Source: Sphingomonas sp. UBA4766 (GTDB lineage Bacteria > Pseudomonadota > Alphaproteobacteria > Sphingomonadales > Sphingomonadaceae). Taken from it: DNA of 6,956 nt. Made by a program: the position numbers and the translations under genes. The notes under the pieces were generated by a model. That model was not told the origin of the DNA and made no database searches. It was given only the letters and a program-made list of their open reading frames with translations. The stretch spans positions 5,544 to 12,499 of the forward strand of contig DHHS01000207.1 in assembly GCA_002403415.1 (NCBI GenBank), read 5' to 3'. This document shows, in pieces, positions 1 to 6,754 of this stretch (the first letter of the stretch is position 1; each line of letters begins with the position of its first letter).

Positions 1-1
1 G

Positions 2-199
2 GGCGACGGGCGCACCTATGACAATGTGCTGGCGCTGCGGGCGGTCACATCGACCGACGGCATGACCGCGCAGGCGTTTGAATTTCCCGGCGGCTTCCTC
101 CCCCGCGTGGCGACGCGCATCGTCAACGAAGTGCGCGGCATCAACCGCGTCACCTATGACTATACGAGCAAGCCGCCCGGCACGATCGAGTGGGAATAG
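2..199 (+). CDS. guaA: GMP synthase (glutamine-hydrolysing), C-terminal end, 5' truncated by window edge
   Basis: The frame beginning at base 2 is open to a TAG at 197-199 and gives 65 residues. It contains LALRAVTSTDGMTA, the run ATRIVNEVRGINRV, and ends in SKPPGTIEWE, which is the nearly invariant C-terminus of bacterial GuaA. This is the C-terminal dimerisation domain. The family enzyme is about 520 residues long and converts XMP to GMP with glutamine and ATP in the cytosol, the last step of de novo guanine nucleotide synthesis. The glutaminase and ATP-pyrophosphatase domains lie left of the window. The stretch just after DGMTA (AQAFEFPGGFLPRV) differs from the usual acidic and aromatic sequence, but nothing is broken. 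It converges with the phosphatase gene and shows no functional link to it. Identification is by recognising the conserved tail, and confidence is high. Confidence 0.95.
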   Translation, partial: GDGRTYDNVLALRAVTSTDGMTAQAFEFPGGFLPRVATRIVNEVRGINRVTYDYTSKPPGTIEWE

Positions 200-215
200 C
201 GGACCATCGGGAATA

Positions 216-242
216 GGGGCGGCGGATCGGCGCCACCGCCCC
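216..242. terminator. GC-rich hairpin between convergent guaA and phoD, possible bidirectional terminator
   Basis: GGGGCGGCGG at 216-225 pairs with CCACCGCCCC at 233-242, giving ten positions with one C-A mismatch around a 7-nt loop. It lies 17 nt after the guaA stop and 12 nt beyond the phoD stop, where a shared terminator is expected. There is no clear T-run on either side, so it may act weakly or together with Rho. Termination is inferred from position and fold only. Confidence 0.5.
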
Positions 243-253
243 CATAACCGGCA

Positions 254-1849
254 TTATGCGGCGACGAGCTTTGGATCACCCGCTGCCACTGCCAGCTTCA
301 TGCGGGTTGATACGGTACCGCCGGGGGCGCTTACCTTGTCCATGACCCGGAAATCGGTTTGCCAGCGTTCGCGGTTCACATCGCAGATCAGATAGCCGCG
401 CTGCGAATTGTTGAACTTCAACTGCCCGTTATTGCCCAGAATCCAGGCCATTTCCGGGCGCTGATCCACCCCGTCCCCCCCTGAAGTGATCGACGTCGCG
501 ACGAATTCGGTGGCAAGTGCGCGCGGTTTTGGTGAGCGGCCGTCAAGGTGGAGCTCGCCGGCATAATTCTGATGCTCATCGCCCGTCAGCACGACGACAT
601 TTTCGATCCGCCGGTCCTCGATCCCGCTCAGCAGCCGCGCGCGTGGCGTCCGGTAACCGCCCCAACTGTCGAGATTATAGGTCGCGCCGGGTTCCGGATT
701 GCGATCAAGGTCCATCACCATCACTTGCTGGGCGAGCGTCTTCCACAGCGCCTTGGACGTGCCGAGCCGGTCGACCAGCCATGCTTCCTGTTGAGTCCCC
801 AGCATCTGCGCATCGGCCCGCGACGCACCGGGGCAATCGGGGGTCCAGCGATCACCGCACGGCTGGTCGCTGCGATATTGCCGCGTGTCGAGCAGATTGA
901 CGTCAATCAGGTCGCCAAAGCGAATCTGGCGGTAAAGTTGCATCGACGCGCCCACCGGGAGCGACGCGGCGCGCAGCGGCATATGTTCGTAATAGGCCTG
1001 AAGCGCCATTTGACGGCGCAGTTTAAAGATCGCTGGCGGGGTGCCGTCCTGATCGAGTTCGTCGGCCCAGTTATTGTCGATTTCGTGATCGTCATACACG
1101 ACCATCCACGGGGCGGCGGCGTGCGCGGCCTGCAGATCGGGATCCATTTTATACTGGGCATAACGGCGGCGGTAGTCGATGATCGAATAGATCTCGCCCC
1201 CCTCGTGGCGGCGCACCGGCTCGACGGGCCCGTCGCGCGTCTGGCGCAGCCGGTCGCCACGCCCTTCATAGATGTAGTCGCCGTAACAGAAGACGAAGTC
1301 GATTTCCTCTCGCGACAAATGGCGGTGCGCGGTGAACAGGCCCTGTTCATAATGCTGGCACCCGGCAACGGCGAAGCGCAGCTTGTCCAGCCGCGCGCCA
1401 AGCGCTGGCGTGGTTACGGCCCGGCCTGCAGCACTGCGCTCGCGCCCGGCGATGAAGCGATACCAATAGGGGCGGCCCGGCTTCAGCCCGGCAACTTCGA
1501 CATGGACGGCGTGGCCCAGCTCGGGACGGGCCATGCCGGTGCCCTTTGCCGCGATCGTGCGAAAACCCTCATCCTCCGCCACTTCCCACGCAACGGGCAC
1601 CGCAAGTGCGGGCATGCCATGGTCGAGCGCAAGCGGCTCAGGCGCGAGCCGAGTCCAGATCACAAAGCCATCGGGTGCCGGATCGCCGGCAGCAATGCCA
1701 AGCTGGAACGGATAATTCCGAAAGATTGGATCGGCCCATGCCGCCGCCCAGGGGCGATATGCCATCCCCGCGACCGCCGCTGCGCCAAAGCCGCGCAGCA
1801 TCGCGCGTCGCGACAGCGCCAATCGTCCGGTTCGCAACTCATCCGACAT
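254..1849 (-). CDS. phoD: PhoD-like alkaline phosphatase / phosphodiesterase, Tat-exported
   Basis: The 531-residue product belongs to the PhoD family (PhoD N-terminal domain plus metallophosphatase domain). Residues 12-20 hold a twin-arginine motif (LSRRAMLRG), followed by a short Ala/Gly-rich hydrophobic stretch and a likely cut after AWA near residue 39, so the folded enzyme should reach the periplasm by the Tat route. The N-terminal beta domain (about 45-150) contains GDPAPDGFVIWTRLAP. The catalytic domain shows AGCQHYEQG with Cys164, GDYIYEG (190-196), YDDHEIDNNW (252-261), LDTRQYRSDQPCGD (320-333) and TGDEHQNY (422-429). These match the regions that bind Fe and Ca in characterised PhoD enzymes. 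Cys331 and Cys339 may form a disulfide. Known family members hydrolyse phosphomonoesters and phosphodiesters; the substrate here is unknown. The start is supported by AAGGAG at 1858-1863, 8 nt before ATG. The gene lies 91 bp downstream of the AraC-type gene on the same strand. No obvious Pho box was seen. Confidence 0.93.
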   Translation of the reverse strand: MSDELRTGRLALSRRAMLRGFGAAAVAGMAYRPWAAAWADPIFRNYPFQLGIAAGDPAPDGFVIWTRLAPEPLALDHGMPALAVPVAWEVAEDEGFRTIAAKGTGMARPELGHAVHVEVAGLKPGRPYWYRFIAGRERSAAGRAVTTPALGARLDKLRFAVAGCQHYEQGLFTAHRHLSREEIDFVFCYGDYIYEGRGDRLRQTRDGPVEPVRRHEGGEIYSIIDYRRRYAQYKMDPDLQAAHAAAPWMVVYDDHEIDNNWADELDQDGTPPAIFKLRRQMALQAYYEHMPLRAASLPVGASMQLYRQIRFGDLIDVNLLDTRQYRSDQPCGDRWTPDCPGASRADAQMLGTQQEAWLVDRLGTSKALWKTLAQQVMVMDLDRNPEPGATYNLDSWGGYRTPRARLLSGIEDRRIENVVVLTGDEHQNYAGELHLDGRSPKPRALATEFVATSITSGGDGVDQRPEMAWILGNNGQLKFNNSQRGYLICDVNRERWQTDFRVMDKVSAPGGTVSTRMKLAVAAGDPKLVAA

Positions 1850-1899
1850 TATTCAATCTCCTTGTTTTGAGGGCATGCGCGGCGAACCGTCGGCCCCTG

Positions 1900-1911
1900 G
1901 GGTGCGCACCC
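1900..1911. promoter_or_regulatory. 12-bp perfect palindrome upstream of phoD, possible operator
   Basis: GGGTGCGCACCC reads identically on both strands and lies 51 bp before the phoD start, inside the 91-bp gap after the araC-type gene. With a 2-nt centre it cannot form an RNA hairpin of full length, so a protein-binding site is the likelier role. No clear -35/-10 pair was recognised in this gap. The function is inferred from symmetry and position. Confidence 0.3.
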
Positions 1912-1940
1912 GCCATTGCTGGCGACGCAAAGCGTAACCT

Positions 1941-2906
1941 TCATGACGGATAGGATTGTTGGCGGCCGACCTGGCGCAGCCAGTGGCCGGGAGTCCGGCC
2001 GATATGGCGGCGAAACGCCGTCGTCATATGGCTTTGCGAGCTGAACCCGCAGTGCTTCGCGATCAGATCGAGTGACGGCCAATCACCGCTGCGCAACAGT
2101 TTGCAGGCAAGCGCGACGCGCTGGGCGACAATATAATCATGCGGCGTGCGGTTGGTCGCGCGGCGGAAGTGTCGACTGAGCGAATCAATCCCCATATCGG
2201 CAATCACTGCCAGGTCAGCGAGCCGGATGGAGCGCGTCAGATTGCTGTGGATATAGTCGATACATCGCTGAATGCCGGGGTGGGTGCCATCGCAACCGGG
2301 GCGGCGCATTCGTTCCCCCAGGTTGGACCAGCGCAGCAATGTCTGCAGGATATAGTGCATCGACAATGCCTCGATCGTCAGCGCGGACATGTCGCTGGGC
2401 GCGTCAAAGGCCGCGTTGATCTGGGCGCCGATGCTGCGCAACGGACCGATCGTTACAGGCATGGTCGACCCGCGAAAACTCAGCGCCGCAGTGTCGACAA
2501 TGTCACCCATCAAGGTTTCGACGATCGCATCATCGAATGACAGGCCAATGAACCGGTGCAGCCGCGGCCGGTCAGGCCGGTGGGTGGACGCGCGAAACAG
2601 CGACGCGCCCTTTGGCGCAAATCCCGACGATCCGGCGGCAAAGTGCACCACCCGCCGCCGGTCGCTGTCGATCGCGAAATCCGCGTCGAAGTCGTTCACG
2701 CAAAACTCGGCGACATGGCGTGGCACGGTGAGGTGCAGCTCAAACTCAGGCAGGCAGGCGCGCTGAATCCCGATCTGGTCGAGGTAAATCCGTTCACCCC
2801 ATTGGGGAAAGGCATCATGAGGCCGGGTCGCATTGCCCCATTGCCAGGGCGATGGCTGGACGATCCGATCAATCACGACAGCGGGTTCCGCGGCACGGGC
2901 CATCAT
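1941..2906 (-). CDS. AraC-family transcriptional regulator
   Basis: The product is about 321 residues, a typical length for an AraC/XylS-family activator. The numbering here starts at TTG 2909; subtract 1 for the ATG chosen below. The C-terminal DNA-binding domain spans about residues 213-311 and has both helix-turn-helix units: IRLADLAVIADMGIDSLSRHF (first) and LIAKHCGFSSQSHMTTAFRR followed by GRTPGHW (second, the family signature region). The N-terminal 200 residues (with FELHLTVPRHVAEF and RFIGLSFDD) look like a cupin-like sensory domain, but I do not recognise a ligand type. It probably acts in the cytosol as a dimer. Gene order suggests control of the co-directional phoD and the divergent receptor gene. 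The start is uncertain: ATG codons lie at 2906 and 2903 and an in-frame TTG at 2909, none with a good Shine-Dalgarno. ATG 2906 is chosen because it overlaps a TGA as TGATG. Targets and inducer are inferred or unknown. Confidence 0.92.
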   Translation of the reverse strand: MMARAAEPAVVIDRIVQPSPWQWGNATRPHDAFPQWGERIYLDQIGIQRACLPEFELHLTVPRHVAEFCVNDFDADFAIDSDRRRVVHFAAGSSGFAPKGASLFRASTHRPDRPRLHRFIGLSFDDAIVETLMGDIVDTAALSFRGSTMPVTIGPLRSIGAQINAAFDAPSDMSALTIEALSMHYILQTLLRWSNLGERMRRPGCDGTHPGIQRCIDYIHSNLTRSIRLADLAVIADMGIDSLSRHFRRATNRTPHDYIVAQRVALACKLLRSGDWPSLDLIAKHCGFSSQSHMTTAFRRHIGRTPGHWLRQVGRQQSYPS

Positions 2907-3000
2907 CAAACTCGCACGGAATACGACCAGGGGACCGACGCGTCTGGGGCGCCGGGCGCAGCAACGAAAATCGCGTAGGTGATGATGAACATCCTTAGCA

Positions 3001-3024
3001 GACCAAGCGGACTAAGCGGCCGCT
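3001..3024. repeat. Tandem 9-bp repeat running into a 10-bp palindrome
   Basis: GACCAAGCG (3001-3009) is followed directly by GACTAAGCG (3010-3018), one mismatch apart. The second copy runs into the perfect palindrome AGCGGCCGCT (3015-3024). The block lies about 95-120 bp upstream of the araC-type start. Tandem half-sites of this kind suit an AraC-type activator, but this is inference from position; no protein-binding evidence exists. Confidence 0.35.
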
Positions 3025-3154
3025 CCTAAGAGCGCAGGAATGTGACGGGAAAAATGCACCGGATCGCGATTGCTGCTCGTGGTGTTCGCCCCCGTCTCGA
3101 TAAGGTGTGAATTTTGTATCAGCATTGTCGCGCCGATTGCGCGTCGGATGGCCG

Positions 3155-3180
3155 TTGCGGGCGCAAACTCGCAAATTGCG
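3155..3180. promoter_or_regulatory. Clustered TTGCG/CGCAA inverted repeats, candidate operator
   Basis: TTGCG-GG-CGCAA (3155-3166) is followed three bases later by the perfect palindrome CGCAA-A-TTGCG (3170-3180). A further ATTGCGCG at 3136-3143 is repeated at 3175-3182. Together this gives four half-sites in 26 bp and a fifth just upstream. It lies about 200 bp before the receptor start and 250 bp before the araC-type start, so a bound regulator could affect both. No known motif was matched, and binding is an inference. Confidence 0.35.
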
Positions 3181-3251
3181 CGGCTTTGGGCGCGCGGCAC
3201 GCTATGCTGATGGGGTGCCGATTCCCATGAGATGATGCGGTGCAGCGCGCA

Positions 3252-3269
3252 TTTCATGATTTCGTGAAA
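3252..3269. promoter_or_regulatory. 18-bp inverted repeat, candidate operator upstream of receptor gene
   Basis: TTTCATGA (3252-3259) and TCGTGAAA (3262-3269) are inverted arms with one mismatch around a 2-nt centre. The element ends about 112 bp before the receptor start. Its length and symmetry fit a site for a dimeric helix-turn-helix repressor. Which regulator would bind is unknown. Confidence 0.3.
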
Positions 3270-3327
3270 CGGCCAGCGCGCCCGTCAGCGATGTGTCACA
3301 CCGTTTTCCTAGCGGCGGTGTCGGGGG

Positions 3328-3346
3328 CGCGGGGGAGTTTCCCGCG
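3328..3346. promoter_or_regulatory. Near-palindrome just ahead of the receptor gene
   Basis: CGCGGG (3328-3333) and CCCGCG (3341-3346) are perfect 6-bp inverted arms around GGAGTTT, ending 35 bp before the ATG at 3382. If it lies within the transcript it would fold into a small stable stem-loop in the leader; otherwise it may be a DNA-binding site. The transcription start is unknown, so the two options cannot be separated. Confidence 0.25.
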
Positions 3347-3381
3347 ATCCGACTTCAAATTGGAAAATGGGGACACATAAA

Positions 3382-6300
3382 ATGACTGTTCGACGCACGC
3401 TCGCCTATCGGGCGGCATTGATGCTGGCTGGCAGTGGCCTGGCAGGCGCAATTCTTTTGAGTGCGACGCCGGCCGCTGCGCAGGTGACCTTTGCCGAAAT
3501 CGGCGGTGATGTGACGCTGGAAAATGGCAAATCCGCCGAAGGGGTCGAAGTTGAAATCATTCACCAGCCGTCGGGCACACGTTCGCGGAGCACCGTCAAT
3601 GCCAATGGCCGGTTTCTAGTAACCGGTCTGCGCATCGGCGGTCCCTATATCGTAACGGCGCGCGGCAAGGGGCTTGATGATGAAACGGTGGGCGAAATCT
3701 ATGCCACTGCAGGAAACCCGGTCGAGCTGAAGCTTGCACTGCGGGCACAGGGGAGCGCCGATGTCGTCGTCAACGCGGTCCGCCAGGTGCAATATGGCAC
3801 GGCGCGCAAGTTTGACGCCGACGATATCCGCGACACTCAGGTGGTCGAGCGCAAGTTGCAGGAAATCATCCGCCGGGATCCGCGCGCTTTTGTCGATCTG
3901 GCCGAGCCCGATGACGATCAAGGCGTGTCGATCCTGGGCTTCAACACACGCTTCAACAATATCGTGGTTGATGGCGTGTCGCAGATCGACAGTTACGGTG
4001 ACAATTTCACCGGACTGCCCACGCGCCGTTCACCGATTTCGCTCGACGCGATCGCCAGCCTGACTGTGGAGACCGCACCGTTCGACGTGCAGAATTCGGG
4101 CTTTCAGGGCGGTCAGATCAACATCCTGACCAAATCGGGTGACAATAAATTCCACGGCAGCGCGTTTTACCGGCGCACGGGCGGGTTCCTGTCGGGCACT
4201 TTGTCGCGGCCGGTGCTGGGCGAGACCGGGCAAGTGGTAGCGACCGATTCCGTCGCCCAGCGCGAGCCCGAGGATAACTGGGGGGCGACCCTGTCGGGGC
4301 CGATCATCAAGGACAAATTGTTCTTCACCTTCAGCTATGAAGAATTCCGGCAGAACGAATTGCTCGGCACGTGCCCGACCGGCATTGCGTGCGAAGACCC
4401 CAACGAGCTGATCACCAACGCCCAATATGAAACGATCCGCCAGGCGTCGATCAGCACCTATGGCTTTGATCCGGGTGATTTCAACGACATCGTCAACCTG
4501 CCCGATGGGGAGCGCAAATTCCTGGGCAAGCTGGACTGGAACGTCACCGATGGCCACCGGGTCGCGGTCACGTATCAGAACACCCAATCGAGCTCGGTTG
4601 TCTCCTCGGGCCCCGGGGGGCTTGCGTCGCCGTCAAGCTATGTGTCGTTTTCGGCCAGCCAGCCGGTGGTGCTGTCCGCACAATATTTTGCCGACTGGTC
4701 CGACCGGTTCTCGACGCAAGTCCGCGTCGGCTACACCAAGACGCGGCGTGTTTCCCAACCGCTGTTCCCTGCGGCGGGCAATATCGGGCTGGTGCAGATT
4801 CAAGGGTTCAACGCTAACAGCTTTGGCCAAAACGGGCTGACCGTGTCGCTTGGCATCGACGATGATGACCAGAATACGCGGTTCGAATCCGAACGGCTCC
4901 AGCTGTTGTTCCGCGGGTCGTATAAACTTGGCGATCATCGGTTGTCATTTGGGTACGAGCGCGACGACCGCAGCATTTTCGACCTCGACGTGCCGGCGGG
5001 CAGCGGCTTGTTCGTGTTCCAGGATCCTGATGGCGTGGACAATCCCAATATCGCCGGTGTTCAGGGTGGCCCCGGCACCGCGTTTCAGCAATTTCTGAAC
5101 CGCAATGTCGGCTTTGTAACGGTGGCAGGGCCGGTCACCGGCAATCCGCTTGACGCGGCGACCAATTTCACACTGGTTCAGGACAGCTTTTACCTTCAGG
5201 ATGAGTGGAAGCCCACCAGCGAGCTCACGCTGTTGTTCGGCTTGCGCTATGAACGGCTGAGTACCGCTGATGTGCCCGCGCTGAACCCGTTCTTCCAGGC
5301 ACGCTATGGCTTTACCAACCAGGCGACACTCGACGGCAAGGATGTGTTCCAGCCGCGCTTTGCGTTCAACTATCGCCCGCTCAAGAGCACGACGGTGCGC
5401 GGCGGCGTCGGCGTGTTCGCAGGCGGCGTGCCGCTCGCCTTTTTCGGTGAGACCTATCAGCAAAACGGCATTTCGACCTTCAACACGACAGTTCAGGGGG
5501 CCGCCGTCAACCCGCTGGCCAATTTCGAACAACTGCCGCCTGCCGCGATTGCCGGTTTGGGCACCAGCCAGTCGCGGCTGGCAGAAGGTACCGACAGCAG
5601 CACGTTCTTCCTCGCCCGCGACTTTGCCATCCCGCGCAACCTGCGCTTCCAGCTTGCGGTGGATCAGCGGTTCGACTTGCCACTCTTGGGCAATAACTGG
5701 CGGTTCTCGGCAGAAATCATCCACTCCGAAATACTGAAGGCGATCCAGTTTCAGGATATCCGCCTCCAGACTATCGGCACCGTGCCGGGGCTGAACGTGC
5801 CGCGCTTTGGGGTGGTGCGTACCCCGCTCGACACGCGGACACCGCGCCCCACCAACCGGTCCGATGGCGTTGTCGCGCCGCAAGATATTGCGATCACCAA
5901 TACCAGCCGCGGGCGGAGCACCGTCGTTTCATTCAACGTCGACAAGCGGTTCGATTTCAAACGCTGGGGCACGCTCGATATGAATATCGGCTATGCCTAT
6001 ACCGATGCGCGCGACGTGTCACCCGCCAACGACACCGACAATCTGTCGGACGTGTTTGAAACGGGAGCGTTTGATAATATCAACAATCCGTCATCGGCGC
6101 CGTCGATACAATCGATCCCGCACAATCTGGTCCATTCATTCAACTATGAGAAGAAGTTCGAAAACGGTGTGAAGTTCCGTTTCTCGATGTTCGGCAATTA
6201 CCGCGCCGGGCGGTCGGTGTCGTTCGTGCTCGGCAATGTGGGGCAGGCGACCGCCGGGTTCCAGACGATCCAGCCCGGCCTGTCGGACCGCGCGCAGGAC

Positions 6301-6744
6301 CGGCTCGTCCCCTATCTGCCCAGCGGGCCGAATGATCCGCTGGTCCGTTATGGTGCGGGCGCGAGCTATCAGGAGTTGGAGAACATCATTAACGCCTTCA
6401 ACCTCCAGCGGTTTCAGGGCGGGCCATTGCCGCGCAACAGCATCCGTGCCGGGTCAACCTATCAGCTTGACCTGAACGCGCAGATCGAAATCCCAAGCCC
6501 GGTGCGCGGCCGGTGGATTGTCGATGCGGGCATCCGCAACTTCCTGAATCTGCTGGACAGCGGCGCAGGGCAGATCCGTCGCTATTCGATCCGCGAGACC
6601 TTGTATGACGCGGTGTTCGATCCGGCCACCAACCAATATGTCATCACCAATATCGACGATGGCAACATTCCGCTAACGTCCGAAGAACGGATCACCACCG
6701 GATCGGTGTGGCGGGCGCAGATCGGCATTCGCTATCAATTCTGA
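3382..6744 (+). CDS. Oar-like TonB-dependent outer-membrane receptor with N-terminal carboxypeptidase-regulatory-like domain
   Basis: The 1120-residue product is a large TonB-dependent transporter of the Oar-like type. Residues 1-33 form a Sec signal peptide (basic start, hydrophobic core, ATPAAA before Gln34). About 35-121 is a beta-sandwich resembling a carboxypeptidase regulatory domain (GGDVTLENGKSAEGVEVEI, NANGRFLVTGLRIGGPYIV). ADVVVNAVR near 126-134 resembles a TonB box. The plug covers about 140-255 (VSILGFNTRFNNIVVDGV, GFQGGQINILTKSG) and the rest is beta-barrel, ending in RAQIGIRYQF with the C-terminal Phe expected for BamA-dependent insertion. The only two cysteines seen (Cys331, Cys337) could form a disulfide in a surface loop. 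Known relatives move large nutrients across the outer membrane with TonB-ExbBD energy; the substrate here is unknown. ATG 3382 is chosen over in-frame ATG 3367 because GGGGA lies upstream at 8-nt spacing, though this is weak. The neighbours suggest a phosphorus-containing substrate, by inference only. Confidence 0.93.
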   Translation: MTVRRTLAYRAALMLAGSGLAGAILLSATPAAAQVTFAEIGGDVTLENGKSAEGVEVEIIHQPSGTRSRSTVNANGRFLVTGLRIGGPYIVTARGKGLDDETVGEIYATAGNPVELKLALRAQGSADVVVNAVRQVQYGTARKFDADDIRDTQVVERKLQEIIRRDPRAFVDLAEPDDDQGVSILGFNTRFNNIVVDGVSQIDSYGDNFTGLPTRRSPISLDAIASLTVETAPFDVQNSGFQGGQINILTKSGDNKFHGSAFYRRTGGFLSGTLSRPVLGETGQVVATDSVAQREPEDNWGATLSGPIIKDKLFFTFSYEEFRQNELLGTCPTGIACEDPNELITNAQYETIRQASISTYGFDPGDFNDIVNLPDGERKFLGKLDWNVTDGHRVAVTYQNTQSSSVVSSGPGGLASPSSYVSFSASQPVVLSAQYFADWSDRFSTQVRVGYTKTRRVSQPLFPAAGNIGLVQIQGFNANSFGQNGLTVSLGIDDDDQNTRFESERLQLLFRGSYKLGDHRLSFGYERDDRSIFDLDVPAGSGLFVFQDPDGVDNPNIAGVQGGPGTAFQQFLNRNVGFVTVAGPVTGNPLDAATNFTLVQDSFYLQDEWKPTSELTLLFGLRYERLSTADVPALNPFFQARYGFTNQATLDGKDVFQPRFAFNYRPLKSTTVRGGVGVFAGGVPLAFFGETYQQNGISTFNTTVQGAAVNPLANFEQLPPAAIAGLGTSQSRLAEGTDSSTFFLARDFAIPRNLRFQLAVDQRFDLPLLGNNWRFSAEIIHSEILKAIQFQDIRLQTIGTVPGLNVPRFGVVRTPLDTRTPRPTNRSDGVVAPQDIAITNTSRGRSTVVSFNVDKRFDFKRWGTLDMNIGYAYTDARDVSPANDTDNLSDVFETGAFDNINNPSSAPSIQSIPHNLVHSFNYEKKFENGVKFRFSMFGNYRAGRSVSFVLGNVGQATAGFQTIQPGLSDRAQDRLVPYLPSGPNDPLVRYGAGASYQELENIINAFNLQRFQGGPLPRNSIRAGSTYQLDLNAQIEIPSPVRGRWIVDAGIRNFLNLLDSGAGQIRRYSIRETLYDAVFDPATNQYVITNIDDGNIPLTSEERITTGSVWRAQIGIRYQF

Positions 6745-6754
6745 TCGGTGAAGG

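Larger units (their letters stand above)
2910..3381. other. Divergent intergenic control region, no convincing gene
   Basis: About 470 bp separates the start of the AraC-family gene (leftward) from the start of the TonB-dependent receptor gene (rightward). It should contain both promoters and probably operators. No clear sigma-70-type or ECF-type -35/-10 pair stands out. It is rich in inverted repeats: AGCGGCCGCT at 3015-3024, a TTGCG/CGCAA cluster at 3155-3180, TTTCATGA-TT-TCGTGAAA at 3252-3269 and CGCGGG...CCCGCG at 3328-3346. An 81-codon leftward open frame (3012-3257) has no ribosome site and resembles no family I know, so it is not called. A 28-codon leftward frame at 2906-2992 is treated under findings. 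Confidence 0.7.

Noticed and set aside
78..395. 105-codon plus-strand frame across the guaA-phoD junction
   Set aside because: It overlaps the real guaA frame and the phoD 3' end, crosses the putative terminator and is low-complexity (Ser/Ala/Arg-rich).
548..1870. 440-codon open frame on the plus strand
   Set aside because: It lies antisense to the phoD-like gene, which has clear family motifs, a Tat signal and a good ribosome site. The antisense translation is rich in Arg, Ala and His with no recognisable domain; long antisense frames are expected at this GC content.
1849..2082. 77-codon leftward frame spanning the araC-phoD gap
   Set aside because: Most of it overlaps the 3' end of the AraC-family gene, which carries the second helix-turn-helix, in another frame. 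It has no recognisable domain.
3106..3121. TGTGA-ATTTTG-TATCA, resembling a CRP site
   Set aside because: Only the left half matches the CRP consensus well; the right half differs from TCACA. A single half-match is too weak to report as a site.
3118..3211. ATCAGCAT (3118-3125) and ATGCTGAT (3204-3211), perfect 8-bp inverted copies
   Set aside because: About one such 8-bp pair is expected by chance in a region of this size, and the arms are 78 bp apart.
3012..3257. 81-codon leftward frame in the divergent intergenic region
   Set aside because: It has no Shine-Dalgarno upstream of the ATG and no family resemblance, and it overlaps the inverted-repeat clusters. Better explained as chance within regulatory DNA.
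4945..5883. 312-codon open frame on the minus strand
   Set aside because: It is antisense to the receptor barrel and shows no recognisable domain; it is explained by GC-rich codon use of the receptor gene.
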